From the NCBI RefSeq assembly GCF_037176765.1, contig NC_090025.1:73137545-73201544 (forward strand): a stretch of DNA of 64,000 bases. The letters run 5' to 3'. Every line of letters starts with the position of its first letter. Position 1 is the stretch's first letter. Origin of the DNA: Anolis sagrei. Its lineage: Eukaryota > Chordata > Lepidosauria > Squamata > Anolidae. A program made the translations under genes and the position numbers. Shown here in pieces: positions 45,952 through 51,940 of this stretch. The notes under the pieces are model-generated. The model had not been told where the DNA came from. It saw only the letters and a list, made by a program, of their open reading frames with translations, and did not search any database.

Positions 45952-48900
45952 TCAAAGATAACTAATTAAGTAGAGCTTTATTCCATTCATCACCCTTTTA
46001 ACTATTGTTAAGTGTATTGGCTACAATTAATATAGAAAATATAGAAAATAGAAAGCATAACCTAGACTAGATGAGGACTTTCACAATTCCTATGTATTCC
46101 TTAAATTAGATAATATGAGGGGATCTTGAATATGCAACAATCACAGATGTGCAACTCTAGGGCTGGATCTACACTGCCCTATATCTCAGGATCTGATCAC
46201 GGATGATCTGGCAGTGTAGCTCATATAATCCAGTTCAAAGCAGATAATCTGGGATCAGATCCTGAGATATAGGGCAGTGTAGATCCAGCCTTGGAGCTGC
46301 ACATCTGTGACTGTTTCATATTCAAGATCCCTTCATATTCTCTAATTCAGTGGTTCTCAACCTGTGGGTCCCCAGATGTTTTGGTCTTCAACTACCAGAA
46401 ATCCTAATAGCTGGTAAAGTGGCTGGAATTTCTGGGAGTTGTAGGCCAAAACACCTAGGGACCCACAGGTTGAGAACCACTGATCTAATTTAAGGAATAC
46501 ATAGAGACTGTGAAAATTCTCCAGGCCTCATTTACTGAGCAGCAGCTGCTGCAAGCAGCTGGAGTCTGCTCCCTGTTGATCTGTAAGCAACAGTTTGATG
46601 TTTCCATCAGTGCGAAAACACACAAATACCACACAAGTGATCTCTGGTGAAAGTGATAATTGTGTCGGGCCATGCTTCTTGACTGTCACTATGGAGATTG
46701 CCCATAGGGGGAAAAAGAAATATCAGCCATCTGTTTCCCAATTGACAGAGGAACAGACCACCTTGCCTGGCAAGTGATTTGGGGGGGGGGGGGTAGAGCT
46801 GGGAGACACCCCTGAGCTGCATAATTGGGTACTGTGGTTGTTTTTTTGAATTAATAACCATCTCATGAGAGACTTCTCTGCTTGTTTAACATGATTTATG
46901 ATGTTGCTTCTTTCAGTCCTTCTTATCTTGCCCCTCTACTGTGGAACTCTCTGCTATCCTTACAGCGACAGGCTAAAACCTTTTTATTCAGGCTGGTTTT
47001 TAAAGAAAGAGGGTTTCAAGATCAAGTCGAGAGTGGGGAGGTGTGGTTTTGGGCTATGAATAGGTTTTTAACTGGTTTAAACTATTTTTAAATTGGGTTT
47101 AATGTGAGTTTTCCAGGCTGTATGGCCATGTTCCAGAAGCATTCTCTCCTGATGTTTCATTCATATCTATGGTAGGCATCCGCAGAGGTTGCCTACCATA
47201 GATGTGGGCTCCTGCCCTCCTTCCATTAGATTTCTTGCATCCTAATGTAGACAACTGTTCCTAGAATAGTAGTTTGTTTTTGAAATCCCCATGATGTGTG
47301 TGCATTTGTACACACAGACACAAACTGAGAAGTCAGCCAGAAAACCTGGAAGTAACCTTGCAGTCACAGTCTTTGGCTCATTTTGCAACTCTGCAAGCTG
47401 CCGATGTCTCTGTGTGGGAAAACTGGTGTGTGTTGCTATTGCAGTTGTCCATCCTTAGTTTATGTCTTCAAAAACTCTAAAACAGTCCTTTATGCATCTA
47501 CAGATTGTGGGGAACATAATCTGGAAACACGTTTGCGGAAAACCTATCTTCTCATCACCACATTGCAACAAGGACTCTGTGTGTGTTGGGTGTGTGGATG
47601 GAAACTTATACTGCTTTAGCCACTTTGGAGAAAAGGTAAAAAGACTCTTGTACAGATAATGTTGCTTACATCTGTTGTTTATAGACTTGTTTGTTTTTCT
47701 GTGTATTGGTTTATTTCTGTACTTCCCAACAGTCAAAGTGTCTTATGTGAGCTCACAAAAGAGAGTGTGAGGAAAGAAATACAATATAAAAGAAGAAAAC
47801 ACAGCATTAATCTTTTTAAAAAGATAGATGAACAGTACAACAGTGGAGAATAGCAGGGGCATGAAGAAAAAGTATGGACAAAATGTTTAAAAACTAAAAA
47901 ACTACTATTATAATGGGGGAATAAAGCCAGGATCTTCACCTGTCTAGTCTCTTTGGGACTAGTCTTCCAAAACCAGTATGTTACTACTGGAGTGTAAGAG
48001 TAGATGTAATAAGTTTTTGCTATTCATTCATGATTTTGGCACTTTTTTTGCTTTATTTTTTATTTTATTTTATTTACAGTATTTCTATACCGCTTTTCTC
48101 ACCCCTAGGGGGACTCAAAGTGGTTTACACATAACTGGAAAAACTTCAATGCCATATGTTGGACACTGACATGATGCCAATCCATAACAACCACAATAAT
48201 AAAACCACAATTAAACATAAATCATAATTAGACAGTACATAAGCAGTCATTAATACATTAAATAATAAAAACAGTCTCGCCAGTCATATTGTCATTCTAG
48301 TCTACGTCCTTTAAACTCTACAAACATCTACTGCCCGAAGGCCTGGTCCCAAAGCCATGATTTTAATTTCTTTCTAAAAGCCAGGAGGGAGGGAGCAGAT
48401 CTTACCTTATTTGGGTGTGTGTTCCATAGGCGAGGGGCCACAGCCCATAAGGCCCTGTCTCTCGTCCCCACCAGACACATTTGCGCAATTGATGTGAGTG
48501 AGAGCAGGGCCTCCTCGGATGATCTTAGATTATGAGATGGGACGTAGGGGTGGATGCGTTCGGACACGTAAGCTGGGCCAGAACCGTATAGAGCTTTATA
48601 GGTCAAAACCAGCATTTTATTTGTACCTGAATTGGCCAACTGCTACATTTACACTTGTCTCAAGCAGACAAGAGTTCTTTCTCCTACCTTGGACATCCCA
48701 CAGATATATAAACCTCACTTGCCTAGTTTCTAACAGACCTCTTAACCTCTGAGGATTCCTGCCATAGATGTGGGTGAAATGTCAGGAGAGAATGCTTCTG
48801 GAACATGGCCATACAGTCCAGAAAACTCACAGCAACCCACTAGCCCTGAATTGCTTATATGGATTGCTCATAAAGCAGCATGTAGACTTTTCCCCACATT

Positions 48901-51896
48901 TCTTTCCCAGAGGCTATTCCGAGATAGAGAGATGCAGACTCTGATTCTGAGCACAGCATCATGACAAGTATCTATTTGAATGTTTTACCCTCCAGAATGT
49001 ATTTATTTGAAAAATTGCTGGCTACTAGCACATCTCACAGCAGCAGTGCTGGGTGAATAAAGTGCTTTGTGTTTTCTGTCCTGAATCATTTGCCATTCAA
49101 TGGCATTCCTTGACTAATGGCATCTGATGTTGCTAAAGAGGGAAGAAGACTTCTTTATCCATACTATGCATGGCTTCACACATCTCTGTCAAGTTCATCC
49201 CTTTTTTAAAAGTAAAAACATGCTGAATACATCTTTCCTTTTAAGGGAAAGTGCCCTTTTCTGATAATTAATTGGAGATCACGCGAACTCCCTCTCAAGT
49301 CCAATTACATTCCTAATTGGGAAGATAAGCAAGTCAGAATTGCACTGTTAGGTCACCAGATTCTATCACCGTTGTTTTAAACAGCCAATAAGAGAGTTCA
49401 AGATATATTATCTTTCCTTTCAGCCTATTTTATTTCGAGGGGGGATCAGGCACTTTATTTTTAGACATTCTTTTTTAAAAAGGAAAATGTAATTTTGATG
49501 TACTTGGAAATTGTCTGATAACACTATGTAACATGATTTTGTTCCTGGGTTATAAATGTCATTTCCTAATTAGTTCTGTCATAAAAGTATGGGGAAAGTT
49601 TATTAAACTGTAAAACTTTTATTTTTTGCGGGACATCTTGCAGTACATTTTGCTATAGTTTCTCGATCTCAAGTCTCAACCAATTCAACCTAGTTTGCGG
49701 CAGTCACAAAAACCAAATTTTTGGAGTATATCAACTACTTTCAAAGTAAGTACCGCACAATTAAACAGAAAATGATACTTTCAAACCAGGATCAGATTTT
49801 TTTTCCCCCAAAATTTGTTACATAGTGTAATATACAGTTTGGTTCAAGAATGCCTCTTGTGCCAAGTCCTGCTGGGTATTCAACATATTCTGAGGCCTTT
49901 TCTCTTCTTGATTTTGTAAAAAAAAATGTTTCAGAGTACAATAATTTATAGAATCTAGAAACGTTGCTTTTTTATCATGACGAGTATACTTTGATCCATT
50001 TTCTGGAAGGACAGTTGTTGTGACGCTTCAAGTCATTATTGGCTTAGGATGACTGTAAAGCAACCCTATCCCAGGGTTTTCTGGGGCTGAGAAGTTGTGA
50101 CTTGCCCAAGAACACCCAATGGATTTGCACAGCCAAGCAGGGAATAGAACCCTGGTCTCCAGAGTTGTAATCAAATGCTCAAATCCAACACTGTCTCTTA
50201 TTAATGTCTCCTTGATTTATTCTCTCATGCTTAAGTAATTGAGATATGAGTAGAGAGTTACTTTTGGAGCCTGGTATTACCCACAACAGTGATTTGGTAG
50301 GAGAATCTGCCCCATTTGAGTTTTCCCATTTCTTGGTTCTGTGTCCTCTGTTACACTGACTTGAAGCCCAATTCAGACATAACATGCATTTGGATACACT
50401 TTGCTTGAAATCTCACGTGAGATGAAAGCATCAACTGAGATTTTCAGCTTAGTGGGTGAACAGATCCTTACAAATGTGAAGGTGGTAATAGAATAGCTCT
50501 ATATGCAATATTTGAGTAGGAACAGTTGCTTTCCTCATCCATGGAAAGAGGCAACCAAAATGGCTCATTTTCATTTCTCTTTCTGCTGGTGAAGGCAGGG
50601 ATATTATGACTAGCAGCAACTTTGAGGGGAAGAAAAAGAAGAATGTCCTCAAGTTGTGATCACAGCCTCTTTTTCTTCCTCCAAGATGAGATCAGTTGTT
50701 TTTTCATCATCTGAAAATGGCACAGATGGAGTAGGTCTGCTCCATTTGCTTGATGTCAGATCTCGGCCTTTTCTTCCTGTTTTAATTTAATTTACCAGAT
50801 TTGTACTTGGATGTAATTAAAGGATGGTCTGCGTAACCACTACTAGACTAAAATTGTTCATCATTTGAATTCTGGCTTTATCAGTGTTGCAGAGACCTAA
50901 ACAGGTTCTCCTTCACACCAGATCAGAAAATCTTTGTGGTGAAGTACTAGACTTTAATTCACACGTGCTTCACTGATTGAATTTTCCCTGAGTTTCTGGC
51001 AAATGTAAATATTAACAAGATTATGGTATCTACATACCCAGTAGGTATCTACAAACTTAGTGAGGCCAACTGGGTAAGACAGTTTGCAGTCTAAGAGTTC
51101 AAATCAATGTCTAGGTTTTGTAAAATGTTTTAAAATTAATATTTTTACGTAGTATATTAAATGGCCTAAACATTATGTAACAAAATTCAATTTTTTTCTG
51201 TTCCTAGTCTGAAAGTCTTATTTCCTGTTTAATTGTGCAGTACTTATATTGAAAGTAGTTGTTATCCTCCAGAAACTTTTTTTGTGTGGCTGCCACAAAC
51301 TATTGAATTGGTTGAGACTTTTATGAGATATTCATTGAAAAACTATAGCAAAATGTGGAGCAGGATGTCCTGCAAAAACATTTTGCAGTTTAATAAACTT
51401 TTCCCATGTTTTTAATAACAGAACCAATTAGGAAATTACATTTATAACCTGGAAACAAAAATAGTGATATATAGTGTGATTTAAATTTAAATGCTTTTTT
51501 ATTATTTCCATGTAGGTTTGGGTGTTTTCCAGCAATGGACCAATTTTTTCATCACCCTGTATTTCACATTGCACTAACGAGATCTTTTTCGGCTCCCATG
51601 ACTACTATATCTACTGCTGTAATATGGAAGGTAATCTGATGTGGAAGTTCAAGACCACGTCAACTGTATATGCAACTCCATTTGTCTTCCAAAGTCAGGA
51701 TTTGGGAGGTAAACCACTTCTAGCTGTTGTATCAACAGATGGCAGAATATGGATCCTGAATGCAAAGACTGGCTTGATAGAAGGGTCAGGGAAACTCCCA
51801 GGAGAAGTGTTCTCTTCTCCTGTCGTATGTGGAACAAGGATTATTGTAGGGTGTAGAAATAACTATGTCTATTGTATGGATTTATGTATATCTTAA
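22262..51896 (+). CDS. AASDH: AASDH (ACSF4), beta-alanine-activating enzyme, complete coding sequence
   Basis: A non-ribosomal-peptide-synthetase-like protein: the adenylation domain activates an amino acid with ATP and loads it on a phosphopantetheine arm. UniProt names human ACSF4 beta-alanine-activating enzyme; the acceptor is unknown and the old name aminoadipate-semialdehyde dehydrogenase is misleading. Fourteen coding exons join in frame to 1084 residues (human 1098). Seen: AMP-binding P-loop TSGTTG at 195-200, NIYGITE with Tyr near 341, TGD near 422-424 and [13 protein letters not shown], hinge/catalytic HGKID with Lys 523, carrier motif SGGDSLKA with Ser 586 as phosphopantetheine site, then repeated VYIGSH, DGNLYCF and FSSP motifs of a PQQ-type beta-propeller (about 730-1084). 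The ATG at 22262 matches human MTLQ. No lesion is seen. Confidence 0.97.
22492..23584 (+). other. AASDH intron 2, no gene recognised
   Basis: Mostly unique AT-rich DNA. GGATACAGAGGGCCAACAGT near 22778 looks like one end of a Tigger-like element. Confidence 0.5.
23585..23745 (-). repeat. tRNA-derived SINE fragment, minus strand
   Basis: CTTCTGGTGTGAGAGAATTG, GGGAGGCTTCTCTCATGTCC and GACAGGAGCTCACCCCG; the tRNA-like head is lost. Confidence 0.82.
23967..24087 (+). CDS. AASDH: AASDH exon 3: [15 protein letters not shown]
   Basis: Acceptor TTTTGCTAG ends at 23966, donor GTAAGT at 24088. The 121-nt exon encodes [20 protein letters not shown] and [18 protein letters not shown] of the N-terminal adenylation subdomain, ending phase 0. 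Confidence 0.96.
24088..24788 (+). other. AASDH intron 3, nothing recognised
   Basis: Unique AT-rich intron without recognisable repeat; it ends in a CTTTTTCAG acceptor. Confidence 0.6.
24789..25096 (+). CDS. AASDH: AASDH exon 4: AMP-binding P-loop [10 protein letters not shown]
   Basis: Acceptor CTTTTTCAG ends at 24788, donor GTAAGT at 25097. The 308-nt exon includes a poorly conserved acidic linker and then [20 protein letters not shown], the ATP-binding core motif of the ANL superfamily. It ends two bases into an Arg codon. Confidence 0.97.
25204..25510 (+). repeat. Unclassified dispersed repeat, about 300 bp
   Basis: TTTTCTGTTTAATTGTGCAG, GTGGCTGCCACAAATTATGC, TTTAATAAACCTTTTCTATG and CATTTTTAACCCAGGAACAA. 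A second copy in the same orientation is at 51190-51480 and an inverted one at 49540-49805. No terminal inverted repeats or tail that would place it in a family. Confidence 0.7.
25755..25905 (-). repeat. SINE fragment and adjoining half hAT MITE
   Basis: GTATGCCTTCAAGTTGCTTT into GGTCACCCTATCATAGGGTT is the reverse of a SINE tail. From about 25840 the sequence GGAATTGTGGGAGTTGAAGT to GTTTGCCCATGCCTG is the right half of a hAT MITE. Confidence 0.65.
26308..26632. repeat. (GATA)n/(GACA)n/(GGAT)n array with a 17-base spacer repeated four times
   Basis: Tetranucleotide runs of GATA, GACA and GGAT/GGAC are separated by GATGTCATATAACAGAAG at about 26386, 26462, 26541 and 26623, giving a higher-order period of about 80 bases. 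It is a tandem duplication of a spacer plus microsatellite rather than one simple run. Open frames here are repeat artefacts. Confidence 0.9.
26633..27105 (+). other. AASDH intron 4, 3' part, nothing recognised
   Basis: AT-rich intron ending in the acceptor at 27105. Confidence 0.6.
27106..27298 (+). CDS. AASDH: AASDH exon 5: [15 protein letters not shown]
   Basis: Acceptor TTTGACAG ends at 27105, donor GTAAGA at 27299. The 193-nt exon encodes [20 protein letters not shown] and [11 protein letters not shown] of the adenylation domain, ending phase 0. Confidence 0.97.
27299..28407 (+). other. AASDH intron 5, 5' part, no gene recognised
   Basis: Unique sequence. A Tigger-like end (CAGTCAGCCTTCCACATTCT, near 28248) and GCAGGGGGTCCTGCGACC near 28918 suggest an old DNA transposon interrupted by the CR1 and SINE that follow. 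Confidence 0.5.
28408..28578 (-). repeat. CR1 LINE 3' end, minus strand, internally deleted
   Basis: ATAGAGTTGGAAGAGACCAC, CTGACAAATGGCTATTCAGC and CAACTTGTGGTCTACTAAAA. The last phrase belongs much further 5' in CR1, so the middle is deleted. Confidence 0.8.
28592..28850 (+). repeat. tRNA-derived SINE (poly-A type)
   Basis: AGCCCCTGGTGCCGCAGTGG, GGTGGTTCGAATCTG, GGGGAATGAGAGAAGCCTCC and a tail CAAGTCACTCTTGACC plus an A-run. Confidence 0.88.
28851..30000 (+). other. AASDH intron 5, 3' part, no gene recognised
   Basis: Apparently unique, with opposed open frames at 29102-29353 and 29120-29368 that are not recognisable. Ends in the acceptor at 30000. Confidence 0.5.
30001..30239 (+). CDS. 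AASDH: AASDH exon 6: ALGGEAFPG and NIYGITEV
   Basis: Acceptor AATGTGCAG ends at 30000, donor GTAAGA at 30240. The 239-nt exon carries [20 protein letters not shown] and the A5-type motif NIYGITEV that contacts the adenine ring. It ends two bases into a Gln codon. Confidence 0.97.
30500..31495. mobile_element. Non-autonomous DNA element with TATACTCGAGTATAAGC ends
   Basis: The left end GTACTCTAATATAAGCTGAG and right end GCTTATACTCGAGTATATAC are inverted. The interior TGCCTCAATTAATGTAATTT to CTGCTGCATTTCCCACCC also occurs, on the opposite strand, at 62840-62930. A LINE tail (about 31100-31205) is nested in it. Family unknown to me. Confidence 0.6.
31100..31205 (+). repeat. L2-like LINE 3' tail with (ATT)n
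   Basis: ACTATGTTGGAAGCCGTCCT then CCATGGGGAGATAGAGCGGA and AATACAAATTAAG followed by ATTATT. Same tail as 38780-38900 and 52600-52700. Confidence 0.75.
31588..31694 (+). CDS. AASDH: AASDH exon 7: [14 protein letters not shown]
   Basis: Acceptor GGTTTTAG ends at 31587, donor GTAATT at 31695. The 107-nt exon encodes [20 protein letters not shown] and GQVFLG, ending one base into a Gly codon. Confidence 0.96.
32042..33165. mobile_element. hAT element with perfect 8-bp TSD, hosting CR1
   Basis: Ends CAGTGTTCTTAACCTGTGGG and GGTTGGGAACCACTG are inverted. CTTTAAAT is duplicated at 32034-32041 and 33166-33173. Before the right end a 17-bp unit (GTGGTCCCTGGTCAAA-like) is tandemly repeated three times at about 33098-33147. 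CR1 occupies about 32138-32890. Confidence 0.9.
32138..32890 (-). mobile_element. CR1 LINE 3' third with intact open frame, minus strand
   Basis: On the minus strand [96 protein letters not shown] and [20 protein letters not shown] form the CR1 reverse-transcriptase C-terminal region, open for over 200 codons. The 3' end shows three ATAGAATC units. An intact frame suggests a young copy. The RT core and endonuclease are absent (5' truncation). Confidence 0.93.
33174..35083 (+). other. AASDH intron 7, 3' part, no gene recognised
   Basis: Contains a (TTC)n run at 34149-34191 and a diverged hAT-like half element at about 34345-34450 (CCCAGTTCCCATCAGCCC) with a sister at 35615-35720. No gene seen. 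Confidence 0.5.
35084..35256 (+). CDS. AASDH: AASDH exon 8: RATGDFV and [13 protein letters not shown]
   Basis: Acceptor TTTTGCGCAG ends at 35083, donor GTAGGT at 35257. The 173-nt exon contains the A7 motif TGDF and the A8 hinge [15 protein letters not shown] around which the C-terminal subdomain rotates. Confidence 0.97.
35615..35720. repeat. Diverged hAT-like repeat, sister of 34345-34450
   Basis: AAATTCCCATCAGCCCAGAC and GGCAGTTGACATCCAACAAT match the copy at 34345-34450. Ends not clear. Confidence 0.5.
35830..36022 (+). CDS. AASDH: AASDH exon 9: C-terminal adenylation subdomain
   Basis: Acceptor TTTTTGCAG ends at 35829, donor GTAAAA at 36023. The 193-nt exon encodes [20 protein letters not shown] through LPFTTHG and ends one base into the Gly of the HGK motif. 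Confidence 0.96.
36023..36978 (+). other. AASDH intron 9, nothing recognised
   Basis: AT-rich, with a short (TA)n at about 36113-36126 and no recognised repeat family. Confidence 0.6.
36979..37097 (+). CDS. AASDH: AASDH exon 10: catalytic Lys of HGKIDV
   Basis: Acceptor ATATAAAG ends at 36978, donor GTACTG at 37098. The 119-nt exon completes Gly and supplies the invariant Lys (residue 523) that promotes adenylate formation, followed by [13 protein letters not shown] and a linker to the carrier domain. Confidence 0.95.
37098..37957 (+). other. AASDH intron 10, 5' part, nothing recognised
   Basis: Unique AT-rich intron up to a (GA)n run at 37961-37992. Confidence 0.6.
37993..38535. mobile_element. 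Penelope-like element with inverted ends
   Basis: The left part reads on the minus strand (AAGTTGTCAAAGGCTTTCAT, CATCCTCAGAGGTTGTGATG, AGATCCAGGGTGGGAGAAAG, CTGATTGTTTCATGTCTGGG). From about 38440 the terminal unit returns in plus orientation (GGAACATGGCCATACAGCCC to CTCACAGCAACCC). Inverted terminal copies of this kind are known for Penelope-like elements. A (GA)n lies at the left boundary. Confidence 0.72.
38645..38900 (+). repeat. L2-like LINE 3' end with (ATC)n(ATT)n tail
   Basis: GATGTTACTTGGAAACTGCT, GAGTTCCCTTGAGGAGATAG and GGTATATAAATAAAGTATC, then a trinucleotide microsatellite. It ends about 60 bases before AASDH exon 11. Confidence 0.75.
38959..39727 (+). CDS. AASDH: AASDH exon 11: carrier domain GGDS and start of propeller
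   Basis: Acceptor CTCCTTTTAG ends at 38958, donor GTACGT at 39728. The longest coding exon (769 nt) encodes [15 protein letters not shown] with the phosphopantetheine Ser 586, [13 protein letters not shown], a charged low-conservation linker (about residues 635-730), then [17 protein letters not shown] and [18 protein letters not shown] of the first propeller blades. Confidence 0.97.
39985..40736. mobile_element. SPIN-like hAT transposon with perfect 8-bp TSD
   Basis: The right end GTTATGAAGTAGCAACGAAA, TTTATGGTTGGGAGTCACTA, CAACATGAGGAATGGTATTA and AAGGTTGAGAACCACTG closely follows the SPIN (Space Invaders) consensus as I recall it; the left end CAGCTTTTCTCAACCTGGGG followed by GGTCGC also fits. 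ATTTAGAG is duplicated at 39977-39984 and 40737-40744. The centre is filled by two rounds of a roughly 300-bp module related to 7440-8400, not SPIN coding sequence. It lies in AASDH intron 11. Confidence 0.88.
40902..41987. mobile_element. hAT element with imperfect TSD, itself interrupted
   Basis: Left end CAGGGATGTGCAAACTTTGG; right end GAAGTTTGCCCATTCCTG. Flanks GTCTAGAC and GTCTATTC agree at 6 of 8. The palindromic part is complete to about 41021; the remaining right terminus resumes at about 41970, so about 950 bases have been inserted near the right end. Confidence 0.72.
41325..41470 (-). repeat. LINE 3' tail-type repeat, minus strand
   Basis: TTATTTATTTAAAACATTTA then TATTCCGCTCTTCTCATCCA and GTGGACTCTGGGCAGAGCAC; the reverse of an AATAAA-terminated tail. 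Confidence 0.5.
42126..42289 (+). CDS. AASDH: AASDH exon 12: propeller blades
   Basis: Acceptor ATTTACAG ends at 42125, donor GTAAGT at 42290. The 164-nt exon encodes [20 protein letters not shown] and [17 protein letters not shown], two PQQ-type strand motifs, ending phase 0. Confidence 0.97.
42345..42600. repeat. Fragment related to the hAT element at 32042-33165
   Basis: GATTCAGAAAATTGCATTGG, TCATAGCTCTAGTTTCTTAG, AGGTGAGCAGATGGCGACTG and AACTAGAGCTGATGGGGG match internal pieces of that element, including its internal inverted repeat. No ends are seen. Confidence 0.6.
42601..43184 (+). other. AASDH intron 12, nothing certain
   Basis: 42890-43110 has a repeat-like look (GCAATAGGTTGGTGGGCAGC) but I cannot name it. 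Confidence 0.4.
43320..44240. repeat. 302-bp CpG-rich tandem array with nested palindromes
   Basis: The 302-bp unit starts at 43481, 43783 and 44085. The first two are identical base for base by eye and the third is identical until about 44231. A diverged leading part covers 43320-43480. The 24-base palindrome TAAAGCACCTCG/CGAGGTGCTTTA recurs at 43555, 43683, 43857, 43985 and 44159, with a one-mismatch copy at 43381. Around 43694 and 43996 it extends to arms of about 45 bases with two mismatches. Long open frames on both strands come from this repetition. Confidence 0.93.
44258..44390 (+). repeat. Sauria-type SINE, 3' part
   Basis: CATGCTGGCCACATGACCTT, ACTTAGAAATCCAGATGAGC and the tail GTCAGACACGACTGGACTTC. 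Confidence 0.85.
44395..44610 (-). repeat. Penelope-like internal fragment
   Basis: AGATCCAGGGTGGGAGAAAG, GCTGGCCCTGATTGTTTCTT and TTATTTATTTACAG, the same order as in 38150-38400. Confidence 0.7.
44960..45095. repeat. LINE tail and hAT half-element debris
   Basis: TTGTTGTTATTATTTATACC then CCACCTTTTCTCTCCACAAG is a reversed LINE tail. GCTCCTGGGAGTAGAGGTCC to CACAGGTTGTGCAGGCCTG is a diverged hAT half. Confidence 0.5.
45186..45311 (+). CDS. AASDH: AASDH exon 13: propeller blade, [17 protein letters not shown]
   Basis: Acceptor GCTGACAG ends at 45185, donor GTATGT at 45312. 126 nt, 42 residues, phase 0 at both ends. Confidence 0.96.
45586..45617. repeat. (GATA)n microsatellite
   Basis: About eight GATA units preceded by a (TG)n stretch. 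Confidence 0.85.
45637..45837. mobile_element. Palindromic Penelope-like insertion with 14-bp TSD
   Basis: TGTTGAAGGCTTTTCTGGCC into GCATCCTCACAACCTCTGGA, then the reverse complement ending GCCTACAACAACC. TTTTATGATAATGT (45623-45636) and TTTTATGATGATGT (45838-45851) flank it, 13 of 14 matching. Same design as 4885-5117. Confidence 0.7.
45914..45952. repeat. (ATT)n microsatellite
   Basis: About twelve ATT units downstream of a short LINE-tail-like phrase. Confidence 0.8.
46068..46535. repeat. Nested palindrome: outer inverted arms, inner MITE, hAT MITE in one arm
   Basis: The left arm (TATGTATTCCTTAAATTAGA, GGATCTTGAATATGCAACAA, ACAGATGTGCAACTCTAG) is reversed in the right arm (GAGCTGCACATCTGTGAC, TTTCATATTCAAGATCCC, AATTTAAGGAATACATAG). 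The centre is a MITE at 46161-46290 with ends GGCTGGATCT/AGATCCAGCC. A hAT MITE interrupts the right arm. Confidence 0.85.
46348..46482. mobile_element. hAT MITE with near-perfect 8-bp TSD
   Basis: CAGTGGTTCTCAACCTGTGG and CCACAGGTTGAGAACCACTG are exact inverted ends; flanks CTCTAATT and ATCTAATT match at 7 of 8. Same family as 666-800 and 62247-62381. Confidence 0.9.
46890..47100 (+). repeat. LINE ORF C-terminal fragment
   Basis: Reads [20 protein letters not shown] and FLFRLVFKE, the (P)LWNSLP...FK..L(K/R) pattern of L2/Rex-type LINE C-termini. Short and 3'-incomplete. Confidence 0.6.
47105..47210. repeat. Short inverted Penelope-like fragment
   Basis: GTGAGTTTTCCAGGCTGTAT, GAAGCATTCTCTCCTGATG, then GGTAGGCATCCGCAGAGGTT facing its own reverse CCTACCATAGATGTGGG. 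Confidence 0.6.
47504..47635 (+). CDS. AASDH: AASDH exon 14: propeller blade, [15 protein letters not shown]
   Basis: Acceptor ATCTACAG ends at 47503, donor GTAAAA at 47636. 132 nt, 44 residues ([20 protein letters not shown] and onward), phase 0 at both ends. Confidence 0.96.
47636..48049 (+). other. AASDH intron 14, 5' part, nothing recognised
   Basis: AT-rich intronic DNA up to a LINE on the opposite strand. Confidence 0.55.
48050..48640 (-). mobile_element. L2-like LINE 3' end, minus strand
   Basis: On the minus strand an open frame reads [55 protein letters not shown] and [13 protein letters not shown], the C-terminus typical of L2-clade LINEs. It is followed by a 3' UTR ending CTAGGGGTGAGAAAAGCGGT and AAATAAAAT. 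Confidence 0.85.
48641..48842 (+). repeat. Penelope-like 3' fragment
   Basis: ACACTTGTCTCAAGCAGACA, GGACATCCCACAGATATATA, CTGAGGATTCCTGCCATAGA and CATACAGTCCAGAAAACTCA. Confidence 0.72.
48843..49539 (+). other. AASDH intron 14, nothing recognised
   Basis: No gene or repeat family identified. Confidence 0.5.
49540..49805 (-). repeat. Unclassified dispersed repeat, inverted copy
   Basis: GTTCCTGGGTTATAAATGTC at the left and CTTTCAAACCAGGATCAGAT at the right. Reverse complement aligns along its full length with 25204-25510 and 51190-51480. Confidence 0.7.
50013..50200 (-). repeat. tRNA-derived SINE, minus strand
   Basis: Reverse complement contains GAGCATTTGATTACAACTCT-type head, CTCTGGAGACCAGGGTTCTA (box B region) and AACCCTGGGATAGGGTTGC; the tail end is at the left (GACGCTTCAAGTCATTATTG). 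Confidence 0.8.
50201..51189 (+). other. AASDH intron 14, 3' part, no gene recognised
   Basis: Apparently unique. Small open frames have no recognisable homology. Confidence 0.5.
51190..51480 (+). repeat. Unclassified dispersed repeat, about 290 bp
   Basis: TTCCTGTTTAATTGTGCAGT, GTGGCTGCCACAAACTATTG, AAACTATAGCAAAATGTGGA, TTTAATAAACTTTTCCCATG and ACATTTATAACCTGGAAACA. It ends about 35 bases before the last AASDH exon. Confidence 0.72.
51516..51896 (+). CDS. AASDH: AASDH terminal coding exon and stop
   Basis: Acceptor TTCCATGTAG ends at 51515; the stop TAA is at 51894-51896. It encodes [15 protein letters not shown] through [20 protein letters not shown] and [11 protein letters not shown]. 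The last few residues differ from human (which ends in LLGGNQK). A candidate acceptor at 53392-53400 shows that a variant 3' end cannot be excluded. Confidence 0.94.
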   Translation, partial: VWVFSSNGPIFSSPCISHCTNEIFFGSHDYYIYCCNMEGNLMWKFKTTSTVYATPFVFQSQDLGGKPLLAVVSTDGRIWILNAKTGLIEGSGKLPGEVFSSPVVCGTRIIVGCRNNYVYCMDLCIS

Positions 51897-51940
51897 AACA
51901 ACACAACTGCCTAACCGTGGTCTAGTCAAAATGTTCAATT
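51897..51940 (+). other. AASDH: Start of AASDH 3' UTR
   Basis: Sequence directly after the AASDH stop. A LINE fragment begins about 50 bases on, and no AATAAA lies before it. The nearest plausible downstream signal is ATTAAA near 53444, so the UTR may read through the LINE. Inference only. Confidence 0.4.
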
